Part shown: positions 31,660-40,169 of the stretch, one piece after another
Layout: the number at the start of each line of letters is the position of its first letter
Position numbering within the stretch: the stretch's first letter is position 1
Assembly (NCBI GenBank): GCA_028285105.1
Contig: JANQQE010000021.1
Coordinates: 558,001-622,000 of the forward strand
Source of the DNA: Alphaproteobacteria bacterium
Lineage (GTDB): Bacteria; Planctomycetota; Phycisphaerae; UBA1845
Length of the DNA: 64,000 nt
Reading direction: 5' to 3'
Position numbers and translations under genes: made by a program
The notes under the pieces: generated by a model
What the model saw: the letters and a program-made list of their open reading frames with translations, nothing else
Database searches by the model: none
What the model was told of the DNA's origin: nothing

Positions 31660-33042
31660 TCATTCGTAAATGCGAAACTGCGTTGCCGACGGGAAATAGT
31701 GACTTAGAATTTCAGACAGCTGCTTACCCGCAATGCCCATTCCCAGCGCACCCATCTGACACAAGCCGGCACCGTGTCCCCATCCCAATCCGTTTAGCGT
31801 GACTGCTTCCAATTCGCCCGAGTCGTTTCGCTCATCCTCGATGGCGAATGCGCTGCTGTAAAGAAATCGTGGGTGGAGCGCGTGGCGGATGTTGTACTCG
31901 CGATCGATCAGCGTTTCGTGCAGTTCTCCGTCGTGGTCGCTCCATTCAACCAGCAACGTCTGCGCCCGCCCCGACACACCGCGGAGAGTGACGGTCAGAT
32001 CGTTCAGCCTGGCCAGGGAAGACAGTTGCGGTATGCGTTTGGCAAGGCCTTGCTCGAGTTCGCCTCGGGACTGCGTGACCGACCAGCGGTAATAATTGTC
32101 GGGTTCATCCACGTGGCCGAGGTATTTTGAATGCACGTCGGGTGGAACGAAGCTGGGGCTGCAATAGACGTGCGGGGCCAATTGCTTACCGGCTCGCAGG
32201 TAAGCGTCGAAGCATTGATCTGTCGATGCATTCAGAAAGTCGAACGAAGAGACGTCGGAGGTATCGATGATCGACTCGACGCAAGGTTTGGAATCGCCCC
32301 AAACGCTTTCGGGCGTTTCGGAGATGCCTCCGCAGTTTTTGGAATACACCGCATCGACGACGTTGCGATTCTCATCGAGCAGGACCAAGCCGCGACTCTC
32401 CTCAGCCGCTTGCCAAGCCGCACCGCTTGTGTTGGCGATGCCCTGGTAGCGCTGGCAACAATCGTCGTTACAGCGGTCGAACGGGTCGGCATCGTGTTTC
32501 GATTCGGACATCGCAAGAAGCCACGATCGCGCGACGACGCACTGGGCTTTGAGAAACTCGACCGGGCAAGCGCCGCTCATCTCGGCAGTGATGACACCTG
32601 CGAGGTACGTTTCGAGCGGTAACCTGTTGACAAGCACCAAGCCAATGCGTTCAGAGAAGATTTCGGCTGTACCTGCCAGCGATTGCTCGCAACGCTTCTG
32701 CCAGTGAAACCCCCTGCCGGCAATGACATCGTGAACGATCATCGCATCTTCCGCGGATGTGACAGGCGCTTTTGGTTCGATGACAACGGAGTTCTCAACG
32801 GCGACGACTTGATCGTTCACATTGACGGCTAACTTGCTTCCGGACAACGCGAGTTTGACGTTCGTCTTGGTAAAGTCGCCCAGGCTGAACCCGTCGGCGA
32901 ACACGGTGTGCGTGTGGTCGGGGATGTCGATGCTGATGAACTTCTGGAGGTCCTGTTTGAGAATGACGCCAACGCGCACGGACGGCTCGCGGTTATCTTG
33001 AATCGACCATTCGCGCACATTTGGAGGTGATGGTTGGGTCAT
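31660..33042 (-). CDS. SpoIID/LytB-domain protein
   Basis: 460 aa from ATG at 33042 with GGAAG upstream. The SpoIID/LytB core is clear: LPLETYLAGVITAEMSGACP, LKAQCVVARSWLLAMSES, AVYSKNCGGISETPESVW and, near the end, LNGLGWGHGAGLCQMGALGM. SpoIID is a lytic transglycosylase of denuded glycan strands in sporulating Firmicutes; LytB homologues occur widely in non-sporulating bacteria including planctomycetes. No signal peptide is obvious from this start. Role here is probably cell-wall remodelling or a related glycan function, not sporulation. Confidence 0.85.
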   Translation of the reverse strand: MTQPSPPNVREWSIQDNREPSVRVGVILKQDLQKFISIDIPDHTHTVFADGFSLGDFTKTNVKLALSGSKLAVNVNDQVVAVENSVVIEPKAPVTSAEDAMIVHDVIAGRGFHWQKRCEQSLAGTAEIFSERIGLVLVNRLPLETYLAGVITAEMSGACPVEFLKAQCVVARSWLLAMSESKHDADPFDRCNDDCCQRYQGIANTSGAAWQAAEESRGLVLLDENRNVVDAVYSKNCGGISETPESVWGDSKPCVESIIDTSDVSSFDFLNASTDQCFDAYLRAGKQLAPHVYCSPSFVPPDVHSKYLGHVDEPDNYYRWSVTQSRGELEQGLAKRIPQLSSLARLNDLTVTLRGVSGRAQTLLVEWSDHDGELHETLIDREYNIRHALHPRFLYSSAFAIEDERNDSGELEAVTLNGLGWGHGAGLCQMGALGMGIAGKQLSEILSHYFPSATQFRIYE

Positions 33043-33158
33043 TGTTTCTTCCGTATGGCGATTCTTCCGTCGTGCGACGTTTATGCTGCGCACATGTGCT
33101 TATAGCAGTTGTCGGTTCGATTGGCGACTGTGCGATGGGCGACTTAGAATGGTTGGCT

Positions 33159-33974
33159 ATGAGTCGCAAAAAAAAGTCAGCCGTCCAGCGCTATCACGAT
33201 CGAGTTGCCCGCCGTTATGACGCCTCTTACGAGGATGTGTATTGGCGTTTTCATGATGCGTTGACGTGGGAATATCTAAAACCACATCTGCCTTCCGATC
33301 TGTCGATGCCTGTATTGGACCTGGGGTGCGGTACGGGTAAGTGGGCGATGAAGCTGCTGGCGAGCGGTTACAGCGTGGCGTGTGTGGATATTTCCGGGGC
33401 GATGATCGGGAAAGCGAAGCTCGTGATCGATGAGGCTGGCAAAACCGATCGGGCGGCGTTTTTCCAAGCCGACCTGTGTGATCTTGGCGACGTGCCTGAT
33501 GAGCGGTATTCGTTTGCAGTGGCGATGGGCGATCCCATCGGATGCGCGAGCAAGCCGGGTAAGGCGCTGAAAGAAATCAAGCGGAAGCTGTTGCCCGATT
33601 CGATTCTGATTGCGACGCTCGATAACAAACTTGGCGCGCTGGAATACTATTTGAAGGAAGGTTCGCCGAAGCAGATGGCCGACTTTCTGAAAACGGGCAA
33701 GACGCATTGGCTGACCAAGGAGAAAGACGAGCAGTTCGACATTCATACGTTTTCGCCTCGCGAAGCCAGGGCGCTGTTTGAAAATGCTGGATACGATGTG
33801 CTGGAGGTTCGCGGAAAGACCGTGTTGAATTTCAATCAAAGGGCATTTCGCGGTTTGCTCGATGATTCAAAGAATCGAATGGAGTGGATGCGCATCGAAA
33901 AAAAATTGAGTCGCGATGCCGATGCAGCCGCTCGGGCTGGGCACTTGCAGATTGTTGCACGAACGTCGAGTTGA
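33159..33974 (+). CDS. Class I SAM-dependent methyltransferase
   Basis: 271 aa from ATG at 33159 (MSRKKKSAVQRYHD); an ATG at 33135 is also possible. The SAM motif I is VLDLGCGTGKWAMKL, followed by ACVDISGAMIGKAK (motif II acidic position) and a Rossmann-fold remainder. The C-terminus has HTFSPREARALFENAGYDVL, typical of small-molecule methyltransferases. The substrate is not evident. It is divergent from the SpoIID gene. Confidence 0.88.
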   Translation: MSRKKKSAVQRYHDRVARRYDASYEDVYWRFHDALTWEYLKPHLPSDLSMPVLDLGCGTGKWAMKLLASGYSVACVDISGAMIGKAKLVIDEAGKTDRAAFFQADLCDLGDVPDERYSFAVAMGDPIGCASKPGKALKEIKRKLLPDSILIATLDNKLGALEYYLKEGSPKQMADFLKTGKTHWLTKEKDEQFDIHTFSPREARALFENAGYDVLEVRGKTVLNFNQRAFRGLLDDSKNRMEWMRIEKKLSRDADAAARAGHLQIVARTSS

Positions 33975-34047
33975 TGACATGATGCCATTGAAGTGTGTGA
34001 ATATGAACGAATCTTGAAACCGATCACCTCATCGGAGAAGGAATGCC

Positions 34048-34764
34048 ATGTTGAATCGACTGCTGTCAAGAACGCTTCGAGTGTTTGCTATGGGTGTCTT
34101 CATGTTGGGTCTCGCCGGGTGCGAGATGACCCCGGGTGGAGATAATGGAAACGACGGGGGAAACAACGGTGGCAATGATGGCGGTAACAATAACGGCGGG
34201 AATGATGGTGGCGATAATGGTTCAAACGGTGGTGGTGGTGACGCCAACGGTGGAGATAATAACGACGACGGAAACAACAACGACAATGGAGGCGATACCG
34301 GCGAAATTGAGTTGACCACCGTTACCTTCGAAGCGGCTACTGGTTTTCCGGAAGACGATACCGAAGTCACATTCGATGTCGATGGCAGAGAGATCAACTT
34401 CACTGGTGGGTTTGCGATTCGCCGCGGGATCCCTGCGCTTTATGGCGAGGGCGTTCGTTCCTGGATGATCAATTCAACTGAGGGTTCGGGGCGCATCGAT
34501 CTTGCGGGCCTCAATGTTGTCAAAGCCCGCTTTTTCTGGGGCCGACTCGAAGGTGATGAGCCGGCTCGGATGACGTTCACCGACAGCAACGGCGACACTT
34601 CCGATTCGATCGAAGCCATCGCCGTTCCGGTCAATGATGCAATGGTCGAAGTCGAAGCGCCGAACGGTGCAACGATCGAACGCATGGACTTCGGTTTTGC
34701 AGACGGAGTGGCTGACAATGTCGAATCTGCATTGGATTCGCTGACGCTTACCGTCACAGAATAG
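34048..34764 (+). CDS. Lipoprotein with Gly/Asn/Asp-rich linker
   Basis: 238 aa with AGAAGGA upstream. The lipobox is GLAGC at residue 25. Residues about 29-84 are a low-complexity tract of G, N and D only (for example GGNNGGNDGGNN), encoded by ggtggcaatgat-type repeats, which likely forms a flexible spacer. The C-terminal 150 residues are beta-rich (TVTFEAATGFPEDDTEVTFD) and could be an Ig-like or jelly-roll domain. No family is recognised. The spacer is prone to slippage, so its length may vary between strains. Confidence 0.75.
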   Translation: MLNRLLSRTLRVFAMGVFMLGLAGCEMTPGGDNGNDGGNNGGNDGGNNNGGNDGGDNGSNGGGGDANGGDNNDDGNNNDNGGDTGEIELTTVTFEAATGFPEDDTEVTFDVDGREINFTGGFAIRRGIPALYGEGVRSWMINSTEGSGRIDLAGLNVVKARFFWGRLEGDEPARMTFTDSNGDTSDSIEAIAVPVNDAMVEVEAPNGATIERMDFGFADGVADNVESALDSLTLTVTE

Positions 34765-34840
34765 TCACTACAGAATAGCCACCACAGAGTAGCCATATTT
34801 TCGTCATCGAGAAGACGCGCCGTACAAAAAGGTGCCAACG

Positions 34841-36820
34841 ATGGGTTGTGCCGAAGCGCTTGCCAATGAGGGCTTGATTGCCCGACGGATGCCCGGGTTT
34901 GAAGTTCGACCACAGCAGTTGGAAATGGTTGAAGAGGTGGCTCGGGCGTTCGACGAGCGCGAGCATCTGCTCATCGAAGCCGGAACCGGCGTGGGCAAAA
35001 GCTTTGCCTATCTGCTGCCGGCGATCGAGCGAGTGACCGAATACGGCGATCGTGTGGTGGTTTCGACGAACACGATTGCGCTTCAAGAGCAGCTCTTCGA
35101 AAAGGATATCCCATTCCTGGCGTCGGTCTTACCGGATGAGTTTTCGTCGGTCCTGGTGAAGGGCCGTTCGAATTACATTGGATTGAGGCGGCTGGCGCAG
35201 GCGAGTCGCCGTCAGGATTTGCTCTTTCAATCGCGCGAACATCTCGAATCGCTTTGGCAGATCGAAGACTGGGCTTACAAGACAACAGATGGGTCGCTGG
35301 CGGACCTGCCGGTGGCACCGCCGTATCCCGTTTGGGAAAAAGTCAAGAGCGAGCACGGTAACTGCATGGGTCGGCGATGCAGTTACTACGACAAGTGCCA
35401 CTACCAACAGGCGCGACGTCGTGCGCGACATGCCAAGCTGCTTGTGGTCAATCATGCGCTGTTCTTTGCGGATCTGGCGCTGCGCCGGGCCGGTGCGGGC
35501 GTGCTGCCCGATTATGACTTTGCCATTCTAGATGAAGCTCACACGATCGATTCGGTGGCGGGCGATCACTTTGGTATCCATCTGACCAATACGCAGATTC
35601 GATTTCTGCTGACCAGCCTTTACAACAGCAGAACGAAGCGCGGTTTGCTGGCGGGCTTTCATGCCGATGCGGCGGTTCGGGCGGTTCGATCGGCATATGA
35701 CTGCATGGAGCAATTCTTCGACGAACTACGCAGTTGGCAGCGCAATCATGGCCGCTCCAACGGACGACTGGTCGAACCGCCTCCTGCGCGTAATTCACTC
35801 AGCGATGCACTGCGCGAATTGAATCGGCGCCTCCGCGCGGTTCGGAGCCAGATCGAAGAAGAAGAGGATCGATTCGAGATCAACGCCCACATGGATCGCG
35901 TCAGCAGCTTCGCGGAATTGCTGGAAGAAACCGTCGAGCAGCAGCACGAAGATTGGGTTTATTGGGTGGAACTTGAAGATCGGCGGGATGGAAGGGTAGC
36001 GCTTCATGGCCGGCCCATCGACGTCGCCAGTTCCCTCAAAGATACGTTGTTCAGCACCGTGCCCAGCGTGGTGATGACCAGCGCAACGTTAACCGTCAAG
36101 CCCAATGACGAGTTCAGCTACATGCGCAGTCGCCTCGGTCTTTCAGAGGTTTCGCAGGCATCGCTGGGTTCGCCGTTTGACTATTCCGAGCAGGTTAAGG
36201 TTTATGTCGAAAAAGACATGCCCGAGCCTTCGACCTCAAATCATGCGCAGGCAGTGTGCGACAAAATCGAAAAGTACATCAAGCTTAGCGATGGGCGGGC
36301 GTTTGTGCTGTTTACCGGTTACGACCTGATGAACCGTTGTGCCGAATCGCTCACGGAGTTCTTCGCGGATCTCGACATTGAATTGCTGGTGCAGGGGCAG
36401 GGTGTGCCGCGTTCGGCGCTTCTGAATCGTTTTCGCGAGTCGGAGCGCAGCGTCATTTTCGGGACGGACAGCTTCTGGACAGGGGTTGATGTTCCGGGTG
36501 ATGCATTACGCAACATCATCATGACGCGATTGCCATTCGCCGTTCCCGATCGTCCTGCCATCGAAGCGAGAATCGAGCAAATCCGTCGGCGCGGCGGTAA
36601 TCCGTTCATGGAATTTCAGTTGCCGGAAGCAATTCTAAAGTTTCGACAGGGGTTTGGCCGCCTCATCCGCGCGAAAACGGATTGCGGTATCGTGGTCATC
36701 CTCGACCCGCGCGTCGTGACGAAGCGCTACGGCAGTGCATTTCTCAAAGCGCTTCCCGAATGCGAAGTGATCGTCGAATCAAACACCGATGCCAACGATG
36801 CGACTCTGCATTCCGATTGA
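34841..36820 (+). CDS. DinG-like ATP-dependent helicase
   Basis: 659 aa from ATG at 34841 with AAAGG 8 bases upstream (GTG at 34832 also possible). Superfamily 2 motifs: Walker A EAGTGVGKSFAYLLP, VVVSTNTIALQEQL, DEAH box AILDEAHTIDS, and C-terminal FGTDSFWTGVDVPGDALR and FRQGFGRLIRAKTDCG. DinG/XPD helicases unwind DNA 5'-3', often with a four-Cys Fe-S cluster. Three Cys are visible (GNCMGRRCSYYDKC), but the position of the usual first Cys (GRSNYxCxxRL) is Gly here (GRSNYIGLRRL). Likely function is resolving DNA structures in repair or replication. Confidence 0.88.
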   Translation: MGCAEALANEGLIARRMPGFEVRPQQLEMVEEVARAFDEREHLLIEAGTGVGKSFAYLLPAIERVTEYGDRVVVSTNTIALQEQLFEKDIPFLASVLPDEFSSVLVKGRSNYIGLRRLAQASRRQDLLFQSREHLESLWQIEDWAYKTTDGSLADLPVAPPYPVWEKVKSEHGNCMGRRCSYYDKCHYQQARRRARHAKLLVVNHALFFADLALRRAGAGVLPDYDFAILDEAHTIDSVAGDHFGIHLTNTQIRFLLTSLYNSRTKRGLLAGFHADAAVRAVRSAYDCMEQFFDELRSWQRNHGRSNGRLVEPPPARNSLSDALRELNRRLRAVRSQIEEEEDRFEINAHMDRVSSFAELLEETVEQQHEDWVYWVELEDRRDGRVALHGRPIDVASSLKDTLFSTVPSVVMTSATLTVKPNDEFSYMRSRLGLSEVSQASLGSPFDYSEQVKVYVEKDMPEPSTSNHAQAVCDKIEKYIKLSDGRAFVLFTGYDLMNRCAESLTEFFADLDIELLVQGQGVPRSALLNRFRESERSVIFGTDSFWTGVDVPGDALRNIIMTRLPFAVPDRPAIEARIEQIRRRGGNPFMEFQLPEAILKFRQGFGRLIRAKTDCGIVVILDPRVVTKRYGSAFLKALPECEVIVESNTDANDATLHSD

Positions 36821-36821
36821 A

Positions 36822-37358
36822 CTACTTCTCTTGTCTTTGCAGGTAGGTTTGAATCGACTGCGCCAGTCCGGGGTGTCGCATGCCGGCAGCCTGTGCCTGA
36901 GCGATCGCTTCGTCGGTCGAGCATTTCCCCGTCGCGCCGAGGTACAGTCCGAACATACCGCCCGATCGGTTGGCTGACGCGCATTGCAAGAGCACGCGCG
37001 TGTTTTGAATTCCTTCCATCGTTTCGAGGAATTGCTTCGCTTGTTCGTCGGTCATTTCGCTCGACATCATGGGGATGTGGTGATAGGCGAGCCCTGCCTC
37101 TTTAACGGCTTGTATGTATTGCGGGTCGATTTCTTCGCTGCGGCGCAAGTCGATGATGTCGGTCACCCCCTCCGACTTGACGTATTCGATTCCGCTCTTG
37201 TCGGCGGCTCCTGATATCAGTATGTCGCCGGCGCTCTTTAAGTTGACAATTCCGGGTGCGTTCATTTGTTGGACCTCTGCGGCGGGTCGATGGCAGCCGC
37301 TGACCAATATTGCGAGCGAAACGAATGCGAGTGATGCGCAGGTGCGGTTCGTGATCAA
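36822..37358 (-). CDS. Cys-phosphatase-fold lipoprotein (DUF442/beta-lactamase hydrolase-like)
   Basis: 178 aa. The signal peptide ends in the lipobox LVSGC. The body has ISGAADKSGIEYVKSEGVTD, IIDLRR and VLLQCASANRSGG. The last is a variant of the dual-specificity phosphatase loop HCxxGxxR (QCASANRSGG), with Cys and Arg kept but the preceding His changed to Gln. This pattern belongs to the DUF442/Blh-like phosphatase group, some of which act in sulfide or phosphorus metabolism. It would be anchored in the envelope. Activity is uncertain given the altered loop. Confidence 0.75.
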   Translation of the reverse strand: MITNRTCASLAFVSLAILVSGCHRPAAEVQQMNAPGIVNLKSAGDILISGAADKSGIEYVKSEGVTDIIDLRRSEEIDPQYIQAVKEAGLAYHHIPMMSSEMTDEQAKQFLETMEGIQNTRVLLQCASANRSGGMFGLYLGATGKCSTDEAIAQAQAAGMRHPGLAQSIQTYLQRQEK

Positions 37359-37489
37359 TTCAGACCTCTTCCTTGATTGAGTATTCGCATTTAATGGATG
37401 TTCGGATGTTACGGTTGAAATTTAATCCAGCAATCGGGCCGCTTCTGAGATTCTCACCGACGGTCTAGCGGAATTGGGGGGGGAACTTC

Positions 37490-37544
37490 CCCTTCTGCGG
37501 CTGGGGTCAGGGTGGGGGTGTGTGGTGGTCAAGCCGCAGAAGGG
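37490..37544. repeat. 13-bp perfect inverted repeat (palindromic element)
   Basis: CCCTTCTGCGGCT (37490-37502) and AGCCGCAGAAGGG (37532-37544) are exact inverse complements around a 29-base G-rich centre. The region 37381-37698 holds no convincing gene. Further hairpins lie at 37560-37577 (CGTCTC/GAGACG) and 37581-37612 (TTCGT-GATGG / CCATC...ACGAA). It looks like a small mobile palindrome or a structured leader. Confidence 0.5.
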
Positions 37545-37698
37545 TCCCCGATCAAATACGTCTCTAGGCGGGAGACGTGGTTCGTGATGGGTGGTGCCAT
37601 CACTTACGAAGGAGGAACTGACTGTGTGATTAACTTGCCCTCTCTCAAGGGTGGCTGGGCGATCCGGAAGAAGCGTTGCTCAGCCTTGCTACTAATCA

Positions 37699-37715
37699 TA
37701 CTATATAATTTAGTA
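37699..37715 (+). promoter_or_regulatory. Candidate BlaI operator 1
   Basis: TACTA-N7-TAGTA, with TATAAT in the centre. It matches site 2 at 37804 in both half-sites and spacing. BlaI/MecI repressors bind such palindromes. Confidence 0.5.
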
Positions 37716-37780
37716 ATCAAATCAAGCTTTTTTTGGAAACAGGATGAGATTTTATCGTGCAGATGGATTTGAGAAGATCG

Positions 37781-37820
37781 TTGATTGGGCGATAACCAGC
37801 CGATACTATTAAGGTTAGTA
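37781..37820 (+). promoter_or_regulatory. blaI promoter with overlapping operator 2
   Basis: TTGATT (37781-37786), a 17-base spacer and TACTAT (37804-37809) make a plausible promoter about 45 bases before the start. The palindrome TACTA-N7-TAGTA (37804-37820) overlaps the -10. Repressor bound here would block initiation, giving autoregulation. Confidence 0.5.
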
Positions 37821-37853
37821 ACCCCCCATGACTGTTTTGGAGCGACCGTGATT

Positions 37854-38249
37854 ATGGCAAAGATGCCGAAAAACCTGACGCCACTTGAATCCTTGATTAT
37901 GGACGTGGTGTGGGACGAGGGCGAGGTCACTGTTCGAAAAGTGCAAAATGCGCTGAAAGACAAGCGGGATCTGGCTTACACTTCGGTTCTCACGATGATG
38001 CAGGTCTTGGAGAGAAAGGGATTTGTGGGTTCACGCAGGGTTGGCCGGGCAAACGTTTATGAGCCAACTGTAACTCGCGCGCGGTTTGGATTGCGCGGAG
38101 CGGTGAACATCGTCAACGACTTTTTCTCGGGATCGGTTCCGGCAATGCTTTCGCACTTTGCGGAAACGGATCGATTGTCTGAACGTGATTTGCGTGAGTT
38201 GGAATCGATCGTCGAGCAGGCGCGTATGAAGCAAACTGACGGCGCTTAG
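37854..38249 (+). CDS. BlaI/MecI-family transcriptional repressor
   Basis: 131 aa from ATG at 37854 (a GTG at 37848 has better spacing to GGAG). The winged-helix domain reads LTPLESLIMDVVWDEGEVTV, then YTSVLTMMQVLERKGFV and GRANVYEPTVTRARF, the standard BlaI/MecI pattern. The C-terminal helix carries the dimerisation region. These repressors are cleaved or released when the partner M56 protease senses a signal, usually cell-wall stress. The next gene is an M56 protease. Two identical-format palindromes lie upstream. No beta-lactamase is adjacent, so the target is something else. Confidence 0.9.
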   Translation: MAKMPKNLTPLESLIMDVVWDEGEVTVRKVQNALKDKRDLAYTSVLTMMQVLERKGFVGSRRVGRANVYEPTVTRARFGLRGAVNIVNDFFSGSVPAMLSHFAETDRLSERDLRELESIVEQARMKQTDGA

Positions 38250-38441
38250 GCAATAGCGGGCGCAAGAGATTTGCCATAGCAGAAGGAAATTGATCGCCTG
38301 GTTTGCGATTCACTATCCGGTTTTTGATGACACGTGTTGCCAAATCGATTGAGTGAATCGAGATGTCGGATGTGTTGAGAATCCAGACTGTGTCGAGAAA
38401 CAAATCTGTGTCGGAATGGAATCTAACGCAGGATCAAGAGC

Positions 38442-38462
38442 AATTGTAAGCGGATAACAACT
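38442..38462 (+). promoter_or_regulatory. lac-operator-like sequence between blaI and the M56 gene
   Basis: The 21 bases match the E. coli lac O1 operator at 19 positions (core AAGCGGATAACAA intact). It lies 39-59 bases upstream of the M56 start. No LacI-family gene is in the window. It may be chance or a LacI-type site; vector contamination is unlikely because the flanks are native. Confidence 0.3.
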
Positions 38463-38500
38463 AACCTCGGGTGGGTCGTTTTCCCCCAGGATGCCCTACA

Positions 38501-39994
38501 GTGCAAGACTCCCTGGTTAATTACCTGATTCCGAAGCTGGCGATCGCCAGTTTGGAATTCCTGTTGGTCGGCTTCCTGGTCGCGGCATTGCTTGCGATTC
38601 GGCCTGGCACTTCTCCGTTGTGGCGTCGGCGCATCTGGTTGTTGGCGATGCTCAAACCTTTTGCGACTGTCTTGACCGGATTCCTCCCCGGTTTCATTCA
38701 CCTGCCGACTTTCCTGACTGCCGGCAACTTCCTTGGCGATTTATTGTCTCATCCGGGCGTTGATGAAGGACTGCTCGTTGAGGGTGGTTCTGGTGCGGTG
38801 TTCCTGAAAATCGTAGCGTACGGATGGCTTGTCGGCACGGCTGCGATGCTTTTTGTCTTGTGGCGACGCGCGACCGTCAGCAATCAATTAATCGAAGAGG
38901 CTCAGAGTCGCGGTTATCAGCTTAAACCGGCTAGCATCAAAGTACTCGATCCGAATCTTGAAATATCTGAAAATGCGCGGGTCATTATTACGCCGGACGA
39001 GTGCGGGCCCGCGACGCTTGGCGCATGGCGATCGGTCGTGGTGATTCCTGAGACGCTTCTTCCGTGGGTTAATGAGCATCGCGACCCGACGCAACTCGAG
39101 CGCGATCGATTCCTGCAAGTCTTGCGGCATGAACTGTCGCACCTTTCGCGACGCGACGATCGGGCAACGATGTTTGCGGCGATCACAGTGGCGTTCTTTT
39201 GGTTTCATCCGGTCGCCCATTGGGCGTATAGCCGCGTTCGCATCAACAATGAACTCTGCTGCGACATGCAGGTGGTGGAGAGCGGTGTTATTCCTTCGGA
39301 CTATGTCAACACGTTGATGAATGTTGTGTCGGGCCAGTTTGCGCGCAAGGGTTTTTCGATGAGCATCATGGGCGATGCGAGTTCGGCTGGCCTGTTGCGT
39401 CGTCGGTTGCATTTCTTGCTGTCTGACGAAGTGCAAAGCAGTACAAGGAATCGATCTGCGTGGGGATACTTTGTCATACTTCTCATTCTGTGTGCGATGC
39501 CGCGACTCATTGCGCCAACTCTTGCGACTGTCGAAGTCTTAAATTCAAGCGGGCAGGTTGTTCGAGTGACGATGGAAGAATTCGAAAGCAACCCCGATTT
39601 GAAGATTATCGATCCAAGCTACATTCAATCGGCTGCACGAGCTTTGGCGGTTGCCCCCGACGCAATCACGCCATCCCAATCGGCGACCGAATCAGTCGGT
39701 CAGGGGGGCGGCTTGAACGGGGGCGGGATGGCCATGGGGAAGGTCGAATTCAACGGTCCACAGAATCCTGAATCGGCTGGTGCGGATGGGCCATCCGGTT
39801 CTGGCCAAGCGCCCCCCGCTTCTGGCGAATTGCTAGCCAACGTTTCGGAAGAAGATGCGGAACCCGAAAACGACGCAGAGGTGAGCCCGAAAGAACCCAA
39901 GAAGAAGTCGCGTGGCCGCGGTTGGGCTGGCGGCGGATTGGGTGAGCCAGCCCGTCCCGATGCCCCCATTCTACCCCCCAGAACCTCGAACTAG
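38501..39994 (+). CDS. M56-family (BlaR1-like) membrane metalloprotease
   Basis: 497 aa from GTG at 38501 with AGGA 9 bases upstream. Membrane segments occur at about residues 8-35 (LAIASLEFLLVGFLVAALLA), 90-115 (FLKIVAYGWLVGTAAMLFVL) and 225-250 around the active site, plus one near 315-335 (AWGYFVILLILCAMPRLIA). The zinc motif HELSH is in LRHELSHLSRRDD, with NELCCDMQVV as the further Glu ligand region. Instead of a penicillin-binding sensor domain, the C-terminus is low-complexity Pro/Gly/Glu/Lys. It is the signalling partner of the upstream BlaI, but the signal is unknown. Confidence 0.87.
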   Translation: MQDSLVNYLIPKLAIASLEFLLVGFLVAALLAIRPGTSPLWRRRIWLLAMLKPFATVLTGFLPGFIHLPTFLTAGNFLGDLLSHPGVDEGLLVEGGSGAVFLKIVAYGWLVGTAAMLFVLWRRATVSNQLIEEAQSRGYQLKPASIKVLDPNLEISENARVIITPDECGPATLGAWRSVVVIPETLLPWVNEHRDPTQLERDRFLQVLRHELSHLSRRDDRATMFAAITVAFFWFHPVAHWAYSRVRINNELCCDMQVVESGVIPSDYVNTLMNVVSGQFARKGFSMSIMGDASSAGLLRRRLHFLLSDEVQSSTRNRSAWGYFVILLILCAMPRLIAPTLATVEVLNSSGQVVRVTMEEFESNPDLKIIDPSYIQSAARALAVAPDAITPSQSATESVGQGGGLNGGGMAMGKVEFNGPQNPESAGADGPSGSGQAPPASGELLANVSEEDAEPENDAEVSPKEPKKKSRGRGWAGGGLGEPARPDAPILPPRTSN

Positions 39995-40126
39995 TTCAAC
40001 AAGGCACTTCAAACGGTCGGTCCCGATTCTTCCACCTTTGACGGATGGCCTGCGCCGTAACCCGTTCTTGCGGAACGGTTTAGGGTGGCTCTGAGTCGTC
40101 AGCTCTTCACGGTTTTTGCGTGGCAG

Positions 40127-40168
40127 TTGACTTTACTTTAGGAAAGTGTATGCTGTCTTAAAGTAAAG
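40127..40168 (+). promoter_or_regulatory. Promoter and operator of the TrpR-like gene / his operon
   Basis: TTGACT (40127-40132), 16 bases, TATGCT (40149-40154) form a promoter. The perfect 10-bp inverted repeat CTTTACTTTA (40131-40140) / TAAAGTAAAG (40159-40168) brackets the -10 and touches the -35, ending just before the ATG at 40170. TrpR-family repressors bind palindromes of this kind. This is a strong candidate for control of the histidine operon by the gene's own product. Confidence 0.6.
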
Positions 40169-40169
40169 C

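Noticed and set aside
37512..37772. 86-codon ORF upstream of blaI
   Set aside because: Overlaps inverted repeats, hairpins and the first BlaI operator; poor coding character and no recognisable motif.
38442..38462. Vector contamination explaining the lac O1-like site
   Set aside because: Flanking sequence is continuous with native genes and lacks lac promoter or polylinker sequence.
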